DNA from: Gordius sp. MW1
Taxonomy: Eukaryota; Nematomorpha; Gordioida; Gordea; Gordiidae
Length of the DNA stretch: 64,000 nucleotides
Reading direction: 5' to 3'
NCBI GenBank assembly: GCA_964036665.1
Contig: OZ038529.1
Span: 12,036,060 to 12,100,059 of the forward strand
The notes under the pieces are model-generated. The model saw only the letters and a program-made list of their open reading frames with translations, ran no database searches and was not told the origin of the DNA. How positions within the stretch are numbered: position 1 is the first letter of the stretch; every line of letters starts with the position of its first letter. Below, piece by piece: positions 42,520 through 55,300 of the stretch. The position numbers were made by a program, and so were the translations under genes.

Positions 42520-43575
42520 GACTGTGTCGGGTCGGATTCGGGTTAAATTTCAAAATGCTTTCGGGTCGGGTTTGGGTTGAAAAATTTTAAACTCCTGTCG
42601 GGTCCGGATCGGGTTGAAGGTTATGAAGCTTAAATTGCATAATAGATATATCTTTAAAAATGCCATTATATATAATATTTTATTATTTTTATCGAAATGT
42701 ATGATTAATTTATCTCATACATTACATTGAATTAAATTAATTTTTTTAAGTTATATCTGAATTTTGGAATTGCGCTATTTTAAACTCAGTTAATGTAGAA
42801 TATCTTGATTGATGCTATAAATTATGATAAACATAATTGATATCACCAAACTTATTAACGATTTTCTGAACTCCTATTTTTTTAATATTAATGTCTCAAC
42901 TTCTTTACCGCTTAACATATACACTAGAATAAAATATTTATTAAACGAATGATTCAAATGTAAAAAAAACTTATTTTAAAACATAATTTATAAAATTAGA
43001 GTTTTTGAAAAAAATGATCAAATTTTCTCTTTCATTTCCGCACGCAGCGCACAATATTACCAGCCTTAAAATCAAAATTGCTTGATAATACAGATAGACT
43101 AATTTTAATTTAGCAAACATTTAAGAATATCTGCATTTTATATGTGAAATTAATTAATTAATTGCGGGTTTGCTAAAATTGAAGATGATAATAATAAATA
43201 CATTTAGGAGTGCCTTAATTAACTTAAGAGTATACTCTAATTGGCGCCATCTATAGGCAATTTTAATTAAAAACTGATTTGAGTACATATATCCCTATCT
43301 TTTTTACCATGTGACCGAAAATGATAACAGACAATAACGAGTTCTTTTTTTGGGAGATAATACTTTGTTGCCATTTAAAACAATTAAAATCAATTTAAAA
43401 TAATAATTTAACTTTCGGGTCAGGTCGGGTTCGGTTTAAAAAGCTTTAGGGTCGGGTTCGGGTTGAAAAATTTTTAACGCACTCTGGTTGGGTTTGGTTT
43501 CAAAAAATTTAAATGCTTTCGGGTGGGGTCGGGTCAGGTTGGGGTTGAAAAGAAGTGACTTAGCAGGGCTCTAAG
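42520..43575. mobile_element. Decayed member of the CCCGACCC hAT-like family
   Basis: GGGTCGGATTCGGGTT-type words cluster at 42,520-42,620 and again at 43,415-43,560. The right side ends GAAAAGAAGTGACTTAGCAGGGCTCT, matching the right end of 44,108-45,066. The left terminus is not recognisable. Confidence 0.5.
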
Positions 43576-44107
43576 TTGAGGCCAGAGCATTAATCAAAGA
43601 GCAAAAAATTATTCTAATTTTCTTTTGCGCTCAATATTTCTTGTCCCCCCTTCCCTAATCCAAACTTGGCTAGGCCTAGAGCCCTGCAGCATAAATTTTC
43701 TTAGGCCCGAGCCTGACGTTTCATTTTTTAATTTGCCCGAGCTTGACCTGAGCCGTCCCATGATTTAAAAAAAGAAACTACTATTAGGCAAATAATACAT
43801 TGGGAAATTATTTTACCTTATAAATATAAAATTAATTAGATTGTTATTATTAGTAACTTAAAGCAAGGATAAGTTAGAATAAATAATCCAATTTCTCTCG
43901 CTACAATTTATTCAACTAATTATTTTAACCTAAAAATCTAATTGTATAAAAAGCAAATTTATTTAACTGTTTTAAATAAATAAACTTTTTCAAATATTTA
44001 CTTATTTAATTTGGAGAGCTTTAGTAGTTACACTGGATATATATAAATACTAGTAAAAAACTTGCAGTTTGATTTAAAGATTTGCCAAGACAGGGAGAAA
44101 GCTGGAG

Positions 44108-45066
44108 TAGAGAACTGCAAGGGTGACCCGAAACCCGACTCGACCCAACCCGATGTTCGGGTTATACTTTAAAATGCTTTTGGGTCGGGTCGGGTTCGGG
44201 TTGGAAATTATAATATGCTTTCGGGTCGGGTCGGGTTGGATTTAAAGTGTCGGGTCAAAGATTATAAATTTTAAATTTCTATTTTTTTAATTAAAATTGA
44301 AATGTATAATTAAACATTCAGTTAATTAAATTCCTTTTGTCTTTTTAAATCTGATTGTTTTAATTTGGACGCTCGTGAAAGGTAAATTATATCAACAAAA
44401 ATAACATTTTTAAATTGTATTTAATAGTGTGAAGTGGTAGTTCATTTTTAATTCAAACTATACAAATACATATTCATAAAACAAATAAAAGTAAGTTTAA
44501 ATTTTTAAATGATTCATTTGCAAAACTATAAATTTCAGATTAAATGTGACCCGATATTGTAGGTTGTCATATTTATATATCTCTATAATAGATCATTCAA
44601 ATATATTTAATTATCGAAATCTGTGGTATCAAGTAGTTTAATTAATAGCATTTTAATTTGTCTATTAAATAAAACACACCCTTATGGGCGTAGCCAGGAT
44701 TGAAATTAGAGGGGGCAATAATGATTAAAGGAGGAGCAAAATAACCATTTTTTTAAATTTTAGCCATAATTTGATAAGAATATTTAAGATTTTTTAGAAT
44801 TAGATGGGGGCAGCCGTCCGTATAATTTGATAAGAATTTTTAAGATTTTTTGGAATTAGATGGGGGCAGCCGTCCGTCTGGCTACGCCCATGCACACCGG
44901 AATTTTTCTTACTCTCGGTCTCGCGTTGGATACTTAAATTTAAAAAGTGTTCGGGAGGGACTCGATTAAAAATGTTTAAACGCTTTCGGGTCGGGTCGGG
45001 TTAGGGTTGAAAAAAATTCAGGTCGGGTCAAATCCGGTTTGAAAAAAGTGACTTTGCAGTTCTCTA
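44108..45066. mobile_element. Middle element: CCCGACCC-type hAT-like element (959 bp)
   Basis: TAGAGAACTGCAA...TTGCAGTTCTCTA, perfect 13-bp inverted ends. AGCTGGAG (44,100-44,107) and GGCTGGAG (45,067-45,074) give a 7/8 match for an 8-bp target duplication. Subterminal regions are runs of GACCCGAACCCG-type words. It inserted into the outer element and was itself hit by a MITE. Confidence 0.75.
44684..44891. mobile_element. Innermost MITE, ATGGGCGTAGCCAGG family
   Basis: ATGGGCGTAGCCAGG at the left, CTGGCTACGCCCAT at the right. The interior holds a near-perfect direct duplication ending GATGGGGGCAGCCGTCCGT. Non-coding. Confidence 0.8.
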
Positions 45067-45560
45067 GGCTGGAGTTTAAAAGCTATATAATGTACTCTGT
45101 AGGAAGATTATCTTATAACGAGTTGGGTCTATAAATCATATTTAATAAAAAGTTCGTTGGCTCGGGTTTAAATGAGATCGGTCTCGAGTTTAAATCGGAG
45201 CGGGCTCAAGCCTCGGTTCGGGCTGCCCCATCAGGCCCGACCTGAGCCCAAGACCCGTAAATTTTAGCAGATTTTGCTCGGCCCACCCCGAAATCCCTTC
45301 GGGCCGGGTCGGGCCTCGGGGGGCCCCTGCAGGGCTCTAGCAACGTCTGCTTGAAACTAATAAATTCTTCAATTAAATTAATTAAATTATCCAAAAACAT
45401 ATATTAAAGTGCAGCAAATCCATCTTCTCAAATCAAATAGTTTTTAAACAATACAATAATAAAAGTCATTGTAATATATATATATATATGCGTAGCCTGA
45501 GGGAGGCAGGCTATTACCCCCTAGTTCAAATTCTGGCTACGCCCATACATAGCAATTAAC

Positions 45561-45652
45561 ATGGGCGTAGCCAGGTTTTGGATTGGGGGGGGCAAAAGTT
45601 TAAAAGTTCAATTAGGGGGAGGGGGGCAGCCGCCCCCCCTGGCTACGCCCAT
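45561..45652. mobile_element. 92-bp MITE, ATGGGCGTAGCCAGG family
   Basis: Perfect inverted ends ATGGGCGTAGCCAGG / CCTGGCTACGCCCAT around a G-rich core. The shortest complete member in the window. A fragment of another copy lies just upstream (about 45,490-45,547). Confidence 0.85.
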
Positions 45653-48214
45653 GGTAATTAATAAGAATTGTTTTACAGATATGGTAGGTGTAACGGTTAT
45701 TTGAGGGAAGGCCAAAATAATTAACGGATAGGTGGACAATTGCCACTTTTTTGTTCTCCTAGCTACGACTACGAGATCTTTAATATAACGATAATTAAAT
45801 TATTTTTCGACATAATCTTTAATCTCATGACTAGAGCCAGGATTTGATTACAAAGGGGGTGGGAGTGAGGTTGACATTTGTGTTGTGCCCATGATTATAT
45901 CATAATTTTATAAAGTAATAAGGAGGTAGAATTGGATGAGGGAAAGAGCCGCTTCTTGAATTTTTTGTCCAAAAATGCATCGATTAATTAATAATCTTTC
46001 AATTAATGACATAAAGTTGGAAGTCTTACACACATTTTTAATCACCCAGTCGATAGTTTTAAGATTTGTGACAAGCTTAAAAATTTTAATATATGTAGCG
46101 CCGTTTGATCGTGTATTAATAAATACGGTGTGCGATTTATAGAACTAAAATTACAATAATAAACTAAAATATCAATCATATATACTTCAATTTATAAACA
46201 ATTGGAAAAATGTAAAAGGAGCGCTTAAAAAATTGAAAGGGATTTTCGATACATCTTGATGCCACCTCTCTTCTTTAAATAAATTTTATCACCAATGATA
46301 AAAAAACTGCATCTTGAATATATTCTTATAGCTGACGGCTTCACCAAAATAATTATTAAAATTTTAATAAAACATTGTATAGTGTCATCCACTCATACCA
46401 TATCACATTATAATCATTCAAAGTTAGGCCGTATTTGCTTTACGTGCGTTAAAAAATGTCATATTACCTTTAACTTCCTGGGTTAATTTTTGCTTTTAAG
46501 CCTAAAGAATATTAAAGTCATTTGCACACTATCGTTTAATATAGAATTATCATGTGATTTATATTAGTTACTTTAATCCTATAGTAGTTTCTCCTACATC
46601 CAAAGACACAAAAACTTATAAATGTGTTTAGTAATAAATATATTTCAAATCATAGTTTGTAAAGTTTTGGTAGAATTATTATTTTTATTCTAAAACGATG
46701 AAAATACATATCAGTATTGTAATATTGCCTTAATCCTTTAAAGATTACTTAGAATTTTGGGTAATCTTATAATAGCCTACCTATTATTGCTGAATTTGTT
46801 ATTACTTCTTACCAATTTTTAAATTGACCATTACCATGCGCGTAGCCAGGATTTCTCGAGGAGGGGGGGAAAGCTGGCATAATTTTTTTTTACATTTTAT
46901 TTGTAATTAAAAATAAAAATTAAACAACCAAAAGTCGGGCTCGCTGCTGGGCCAACTCGGCTAAGGGGTCGGGCAGGCTACCGTTTTAACTTAGATTTTC
47001 AAATAGGCCTAGGCGGGCACCATAATGAGATTTTTTATATAATTTACTCTTTTTTTGTCACCTTTCTATTTATAAAAATTCTAGAATGATTTTAAAATTT
47101 TTTGAAAATAACACAAAATTAATTCTTGAAATTCAAAATCGTCACTTTGGGCCCGGCTGTTCAGACAGCATTAGTTAATTGGGCAATTAAAGAGTTTGGC
47201 TGGCCTTGGCAGGCAATTTAGTTATCAAACCGTGATGGTTCTAGCAGAAAATTTTAGACAAATATAATAAATGATAAAAGTATTAATATTATATCGAATG
47301 AGGAACATTATATTAATGGCTTAGTTATCTACTTCCTGGGGCGGTTTGGTGTTTTCACGGGAAATAAATGTTCAAACAAGTTTTTTTATAGTAGTTTTCA
47401 CAATCATATTCGGAATTTTACAATGCATTTTGTCAAAAATTAAATTAGATAAAAATTAAATGTATATATTATGTTTAGAGGTTTTTATAAGTGTCTTAAA
47501 AACTAAACTATAATATTTTAACCCATTTAATTTAGTTATTAATCAAAAACTTTTCAAATTTTTGCTGGGGGGTGGGTAATGGAGGGGGGGATTTTCCGTC
47601 CCCCTCCCCTTATCTACGCCACTGACCATTACTTTGAATATTAATATAAATATATATGACAAATATTCTCGTTTGCAGAGGAATACTAGAGATTTAACAT
47701 TAATGTTGCAATATTTAGTTTTAGTAAAGTAAAAATCAATTTTGATGCAATTATTTTGAAAGTTTCGGGTGGGGGAGTCCAATAATGCAGTATCAGATTT
47801 TTTGACCTGTGTTGTGGGGAAATTACAATCAGGCTATGGAAGTAAAGCCTATCAATTTGTAAGTAGGTAGGGAACTGTAATGTGCCTGTTTAGATCTATC
47901 GGCCCGCCCAATAACAAAAAATTGAAGGCTCAGCTCAGGCCGGGCCCGTCAAAAAAATAAATGTAAGGCACGGACTCGGCCGCTATTTTTTTTACAAAGC
48001 CCGAGCACGGCCCGGGTATGTATAAAGAAATATATTGATTTTTTCATTTTTGTAATTTGTTTACTGAAATGTTAGCATCTTACAAATGTTAATAATAATC
48101 AGGGGGGAGGGGGCAATGGTCAAGGAGGGAGTCAGATATTACTCGTACAACGTTATAATTGTTTTTTTTTAATATACTATTATCATATTAATAATTTACC
48201 TAGATAAAAATAAA
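45653..48214. other. Intergenic region between genes 1 and 2
   Basis: No gene seen. Contains a left MITE end at 46,836 (GCGCGTAGCCAGGATTTC), a right end at about 47,563-47,630 (CCCCTTATCTACGCCACTG) and GC-rich hAT-type end fragments at 46,935-47,025, 47,150-47,235 and 47,895-48,015. Confidence 0.5.
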
Positions 48215-48460
48215 ATAATTGGCCAGTGGTCATTTTTTCTAATTGTCAGCAGACGGCCAAATAGCTAGCCTATGATTATAGTCTAGAAAAAAATTCACTT
48301 CCAATCACACTTTGGCCAGTGGTCATTCTTTTGTTGGTCAGTAGCCAGCAGACGGCCAAATAGCCTATAATTATTATATAGAAAAAAAATTTGATATATA
48401 TTTTGGCCAGTCATTTTTCCCATTGGTCAACAGCCGGCAGACGGCCAAATAATCTATATT
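48215..48460 (+). repeat. Second block of the hairpin satellite (three units)
   Basis: Three units with TTGGCCAGTGGTCATT and GGTCAGTAGCCAGCAGACGG, about 90 bp apart, near-identical to those at 16.8-17.1 kb. The block is preceded by the same GTCAAG(G/C)AGGGAGTCAGATA word that precedes the first array at 14.69 kb, so the two loci share a longer element. Confidence 0.75.
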
Positions 48461-49032
48461 TTTAATCTTAAGAAGAACAATATATTATCAATGCAAAATT
48501 TAGGTTAATAACAAAAAGAAACAATAATTCACAAAGCAGCAAATATACAATTAAAATAGCAATTAACCAAATTCATAATTTTGGCCTTTGGCCGGGGTCG
48601 ATAAAGTAGAAGTAAACAACGGTCATCATAATTTGCTGGCAATCATTTAGCAAGTTTTGCAATTATCCGATATATAGCAACAACCTAGACAAGTTGCAAA
48701 AAGAATTTATGTTTAAAGCTTATCAGTCGAGCCCATAAACAATAATGGACAGCCCGTCCAAGATCGCCCCATTGTTTTATTTTAAAAGGCGAAGCACGTC
48801 CAAGCCCGGCCCGCGGATCAAGCTTTTGAACCCTTCCGCGGGCCGGGGCCAGGCAGTACTGGTCTCTAGTTAGAGGTCATCTAAACGAGAGATTCTTTTA
48901 ACGATCTATTCTATAAGATAATTTCTTTAATTTTTCCTGTTTATTTTAATATCTTAATATAGAAATAAAAAACCATTTCTTCAATTTTTAAAATATTTTA
49001 ACTTACTGAATATCTAATCATTCGCATTGTGT

Positions 49033-49038
49033 TTTATT
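49033..49038 (-). terminator. Candidate polyadenylation signal of gene 2
   Basis: AATAAA on the minus strand, 108 bp beyond the gene 2 stop codon. Confidence 0.4.
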
Positions 49039-49145
49039 GAAAAGCGTGTGACATGTATATAATGAGACACAAACGAATTCAAACTAATATTAGAAATATA
49101 ATAATTTACATAAATTAATAAAACATAGGTATGTTTAACATCAAA

Positions 49146-49321
49146 TTAATCCTTAAATTTAAAATTATTCCACTTGTAATCCTTGTTGGACAAATAATAA
49201 AGGCAGACAAATACAGTAGCAAAAATGAATGATGTTATCAATCCAGCCGCCGTAATAAATCCGATAATTGGAAAACAAACTTCATTTAACTTCGGGGAGT
49301 TTTGTTTGTAGTATATGGCAC
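49146..49321 (-). CDS. Gene 2 exon 9: transmembrane segment and tail
   Basis: Acceptor TTTAATAAAG|GT. It encodes 'NEVCFPIIGFITAAGLITSF', then 'IFATVFVCLYYLSNKDYKW', and stops at TAA (49,146-49,148). One hydrophobic helix of about 24 residues and a short basic cytoplasmic tail. Confidence 0.9.
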
Positions 49322-52300
49322 CTTTATTAAATTATATTAAATATAGTGTATTTTATTTACTCTTTCATAACATAAATTATATAGTTTTATCGAAATAAAA
49401 TCACATTATTTTAAATAAAGTTTAATTGTTATATTTTTCATTAATCAACCATTTTAAACACAATTTATAAACTGACATTCGCAATCTGTGTGTATGTCTT
49501 TATTTTTTTAAATAATATTTCTTAGAAATTGTGAGAACTTTCTTCTCGCTTTTTTAAGTATCATATTAATGTTTTGTTATATTTTGCATCAACCCATTTG
49601 GAATATTTAATATTACAACATAAAGATCTTATTCAAAAATTATTAAATTTATTTTAGCCTTGATTTAAATTTTAAGAGTAGAAACTTATCCCGTTAGTAA
49701 AAATTCGAAATGTTTTGAATGATGGTAGTATTATAGTCCACATCATCTTTAAATATAATATTTATAGGGCATTTTAGATTCTTTTTGAGAATGACATTCC
49801 TTGTTAGTATATTAAAGAAAATTTAGACAACAAGTGTGTATCATAACATATCAATAATCAAGTAATGTAATAAAAACGGCAATAATATAATACTTTTAAA
49901 AAATGTAATCAAGAATTTACCGTTTTCAATGACAGGATTATCAAACTCATCAGATCGATCAACGTTACGAATTTTAACTTTAATAGCCTGGAACAAATTA
50001 ATGTCAGCACTTTTGTTAACATCCTTTTCTTCATTCACGTACTTCGTTATTCGGCTCGAGTTGATTTGGGTAGAATCATTGTAAAAAGACCTTTTTTTCC
50101 TATATTCATCATATTCGTCCACGTCGTTAGTTTGTTTATTTAGATTATCATATTCCGCATATATCGAGCATTTTGGCTATAAATAATTAATTCTTGTTAC
50201 AATTCTTGATTAATAATTAAATAGGCTTATGAAATATTGTTACCACTTGATTTAAAAAGCGCGAGTATGGATTAAATTAAAAAACTTTAATAGTTTATTC
50301 TAATTTTTTGCGATATTTGTTTGTTTTGTGAAGATTAACTCCTTGACCTATGCAGCTATATTATACCTTTTAAATCTCCATGATAAAAATTCCATATATT
50401 TATTTTGTCAGTGATATTTTGTTTATGAACTCCGGCTGTTTTTTGTATTAACTTTAAACTTAGTCTTCTAAATTCGTATAGAAGCAGTAGTTTAATTTAC
50501 TATGGAATTTTTAGCCATAGGATGAATACGACAGGACAGGACACGACAGCTTACCCAAGGGGATGACTTAACAATTAAAAAGCTATTAATATACCTGAAT
50601 AGAAATTGGTGCCCTGTTGAATTTATAATGCTTAACTTTTTAATAAGTTTTTATTCTCAATACTATATAAAATTTTTATTTTTATTATCTATATTATCTA
50701 AAGCAGAACTAATGTGTACGTTTATTGAGAGCCTCTACCTAAAATAAATAAATTTTTATCTCCAATACAATTTCGATCCATGGCTCTATGTGCCCATTTC
50801 TAATATATCTTAGTACATATCATACACAAATATTTGTAAATAAACCTTTATAAATCAAAACAAAACATTTATCCTTTTTTGAATGAAACATAGTAATTTT
50901 AACCTTTTTTCACGTTAAACTATTGAATTTCATATTTTAAACCTATTACATAATTAAATTCGTACCTTGTAGCAATCGTAAAAGCATATCTTTGCATGAC
51001 ACTCAAAGTAAACTTGTGATTGATCTGGAAATTTGAATATTTTAAAAGCGGAAACACTCATGGTATCCTTTGTCTTTTGCTCTAAATCACAATGCCCTTT
51101 TTCCACCATTTGCGGCAAAATTAGGTTCTTTTCTGTCGGGCAACTTATATAATAATTTAATAACTCGTAAAATTTTTTTTAATGGTATAATTAGATTTCT
51201 ATTGATTTAAGAAAAAAGAGTATTAATATTTGCAATGTAATACTATATAATATTTTGGTAATTTATTATTTAATATAAAGATTTAACACTACTCAAATCT
51301 ATTTTAAACGGCTATTCAATTTATAAACGAGATTTAATACATAGCGAAAACATTCTATAATATAAGAGAACAAATATAACAGGTATGGATTAAGTTTGGT
51401 CTGCGAATTATAAATATCATTTAAATACTTTTCTTCAGAAGAGTTGGATATTTTTACGGTTTTGGTTAGAGAAACGCAAAAAACAATAATTTTGGGGGAA
51501 TAGAAGAAGAGAACTGCAAACCCACTTTTTTTCAACCCGAACCCGACCCGAAAATGTCTGTAAATTTTAAACCCAAGCCCGACTTGAAGCATTTTAAAAT
51601 TTTTAACCCGAACATAACCCGGCCCGAAAGCGTTTAAATTTTTTTACCGAACCCCTTCCCAACGCGTTTCAAATTTTGGTATCCGACACGAGAGTAAGAA
51701 AAATTGCAGCTAAAATTCATTCGGCAAATCAAAGTGCGATTATGAAACTCATTGACACTAAAGATTTTGATGTCTAAATTTATTTAATGATAGTGATTTA
51801 ATAGCATCTACAATATCGGATGGCAATTAATTTAAAATTGTTTTTCAAATGACCGATTTAATAAATTTAAACTTACTTTTATGTTAGTTTATGAATATGT
51901 ATTTGTGTAGTTTAAATTAAGAATTAACTACCACTTCACACTATAAAATACAATTCAAAAATAGTATTTTGTTGATATATTTTACCTTTCACGAGTCAAA
52001 TTTGAATTTGCTCAAAATTTAAACAATCAGATAAAAAAAAGGAAACTAGGTAACTGAGTGATTGAAAAGATATGCTTACATTGCAAACCCAGCCCGACCC
52101 GAAAACAATTCAACCCACCCGAACCCGACCCGAAGACATTTCAAAATTTTTAAAGTCAGGTCCGGGTCGGGTCACTCGTACAGGTCTCCGACCAGACAGA
52201 AATAATGCTTGTTTTGTGAAAATTAGGAGAAATTAATAAACTTGAACAGTACAAAAATGTTTTAATAAGTACGAAATAAATCTCAAAATTAAATGCAAAT

Positions 52301-55300
52301 TATATAACTAAGAAAATTAATTTGCGTTTATTTGTTTTTTAAGCACACAACCTCGAAAAATAGTTCAAATATCATGCGTTTGAGTGAATTATTTGAGTGA
52401 AAGTAGTTAATTTAAATTAATAGTCTTAAAGTTTTCGATGTTAGCTATAATCAAACCTAGGGTATTATAAAACTTTTGATATTTGATTTTTTTACAAGAA
52501 TAATATATTAATATTTTTAGGTACATTTTATGGAATGTTAACTAAAATTTGCTATTTATTCCATGCACACACAACTTTAATCCGAAAACAAAAGATGTTT
52601 AAATATTTGAGGTCAATGTGTATGAGTAGTTTTAAGACAAGCAAAGTTAATTCTAAAATGGAATGGGAAGACTCAATTAGCACCCCTTATGCGACCTTCG
52701 GACTCCTCCAGCAAAAGCATTCGGAAGGTCATCCAATACACCCCGATCCCCTTAACGCCCCAAATATTTCCCTCGTGGACCTCACTCTACAAGAAGTAAC
52801 ATAAGCTCTTAAGTCATTTAAAAAGGCCGCCGCTCGATGGATCCCGACCAATATACCTCCAGGACCTCCTAAAACCCCAACTAAGCGAGCACATGCCCTA
52901 CTAGCCAATTTAACTATTTAAGGATGGGACAATTCCTTCCCGAAATAGTACCTCTCCTTTTTGGAGCTTTTAAAACACAGATGGCTTGATTCGACCCGTT
53001 GTTGTTGGATCAGTCCTTCGACGCATGGTCTCTAAAATAATCACCTCTCGTATCCGCTCATCTTTAACTGCTTCTCCCCTCACTAACTTGGTTTTGCGTT
53101 AAAGGAGGATGGCGAGTCGCCTTTATTGAACCATCTATATCACGATTTCCTGAATGCCACCAGCTTAATAGCTAAGGCAACCCCACATTTTTTTGTTTTG
53201 GGGACCGAATAATCAGTAATGTATCCAACAAGGCGATCACTTGGGCCCCGTCCTCTTCTGTATGGCTATACAAACTATCATCAAAAAACTCTCCCCCTTG
53301 GCATCTTTTCCTTCAACCTTTGGTACCTCGATGAATGATTCTGCTAGGCCCATCCGATGCAGTCCGGAAAATCCCAGAGATTATCAGTGACTACGCAAGC
53401 TCAATATCACTCAGCCTCAACGCAACGAAATGTGAGATTTTCATCCAAGACCTAACAAACTCTCCGTCCCATTTCTAGACATTTATTAGGTGCTCGTATT
53501 GGAAAGGTTATATCTATCGAAATTTTCTGGCTGATTATTCCAACCCAATCCCCATCGACTCCATAAGTCATACCATGGAGCGCCTAACTCCCAACCACGC
53601 ATTTTTCCCCAAAAAAACTTCATTTTAATACCTAATATAAACTATGCCTTACGCTCCCCCTTTTACTTGGCTTAAACCTACTTTACGCCATTGAAAAGAG
53701 ATTTTGTTGCTACTCGAACGATGCCTAAACTTAAAATTTAGGCCCCTTCAATAGCTTCAAGCCACCCATCACCCCAAAAGCCGTGGTATCGGCTTTGTAG
53801 AGGTCTCATTGATTAATTAACAAAATTCTATCCATTAGGCTTTACAATAACCAATTAATTTTAAAGGTTCACAGAGTGATGATAAAGATCATGAAAACAT
53901 GGTATGATATGCTTATAAGTTACCCATTTTCATCAATAAGTTGCACTTTATCCTGATCGTAGCCATCGTGCGCATAGCAATTGAAAAGATATAAGTCATA
54001 GGAACCTTTAAAACAAAACAAAAATTAAGTCCCATATAAATTGTTTATTAAAAATTCTTGGGATTTTAATAATATGGTTAAAGGTTAATACGCATTTTCG
54101 TCACACTAATGCTATTTGAATATTATTTAATTACACTTTAAAAAAACAAATTACAATATAGAATCATTTTACATGTGGTATCATGCAGAGTCACAACAAT
54201 ACTTCCAACGGTGCCTAATTCTAATATTTCACTACCCCTTTGATAGGGATCTGATCCTTGCACTATTTTCATCCATACATCTGGTAAGGTCATTTCAAAG
54301 GGTTGAGTATCTTCCGTATGTATCATGCTTAAATATAACGTACAATTCTTGCTATTAGTCAAAATTATATTTGTAATTTTTTAAAGAAAACTACGTATTT
54401 AGCTCAAAATAAAATTAAACTATCATTCACAAAGGATAATTTATGTTTAGTTCTTATATATTAGTTAACCAGTGTAAATATAGCTTTTAAATTAAGACGT
54501 TTAATATAGTGTTTAAATGCTATTTCATTTTTAATGTTTAATAGACCTTTGTAGCCATTTTTTGAAAGATTCAACTATTATTTAAGACAATGGCTAAATG
54601 TCATTTCTATATTTTTTATTCAAAATTAATATATTTCCAAAAACTTAAGTTGGGCACAGATGAAAAAGTTTTTAACTTCAACATTTTAAAATTATAATAT
54701 ATAAGATGTAAATTATCTAATTACGGGACTTTTAGGAAACTTTCGATCTTTTTAGTCCCCTCCATTCCAACATGACAGCTAACTCTAAAAGCTTTATCAA
54801 GGCCATCCAAGATCGCCCATTTAGCTTCATTAAGAACTACTACTGTATTAAAATAATATATATCACCGGACAACGACTTTTCCCGATTTTTATTTGTTAA
54901 TTGAAAATCAGGATCGCTATCATCTAATTGTTCCTTATTAGGAACTTCGTTGACTTTGTTTTCTGAATCGTCATACTTAAAATTTAAGATAAAAATTGAA
55001 TATTAATCATTTGTAAGGTAGTATATACAAAATAAATTAAAAATAATTAGAGACTTTACCTTTTGATGTTTAATTTCTGTTCCACAACCATCTAACGGAA
55101 ATTTGAAATACATTTTTCTCGTACCCGTTCCATAAGCTTTGCAATGAGTTCCTTTAAAAAATCCTTTTGTATATATGATTCCGCCAAAATTGTCATCAAA
55201 GTCAACCCAAATTTCCATGATGTCTTTGAACAAATCGCATTTAACTTGAATATCTATAATTTGTAATTATTTTTAGTTTAACGATTTACCATACTTTGTA

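Larger units (their letters stand above)
43677..45339. mobile_element. Outer hAT-like element of a three-level nest
   Basis: TAGAGCCCTGCAG at the left and CTGCAGGGCTCTA at the right are perfect 13-bp inverted ends, each followed inward by GCCCGAG/CGGGCC-rich sequence as in the 38.4-kb hAT. Flanking 8-mers match poorly (5 of 8), so the target duplication has decayed. No transposase visible. It contains 44,108-45,066. Confidence 0.65.
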
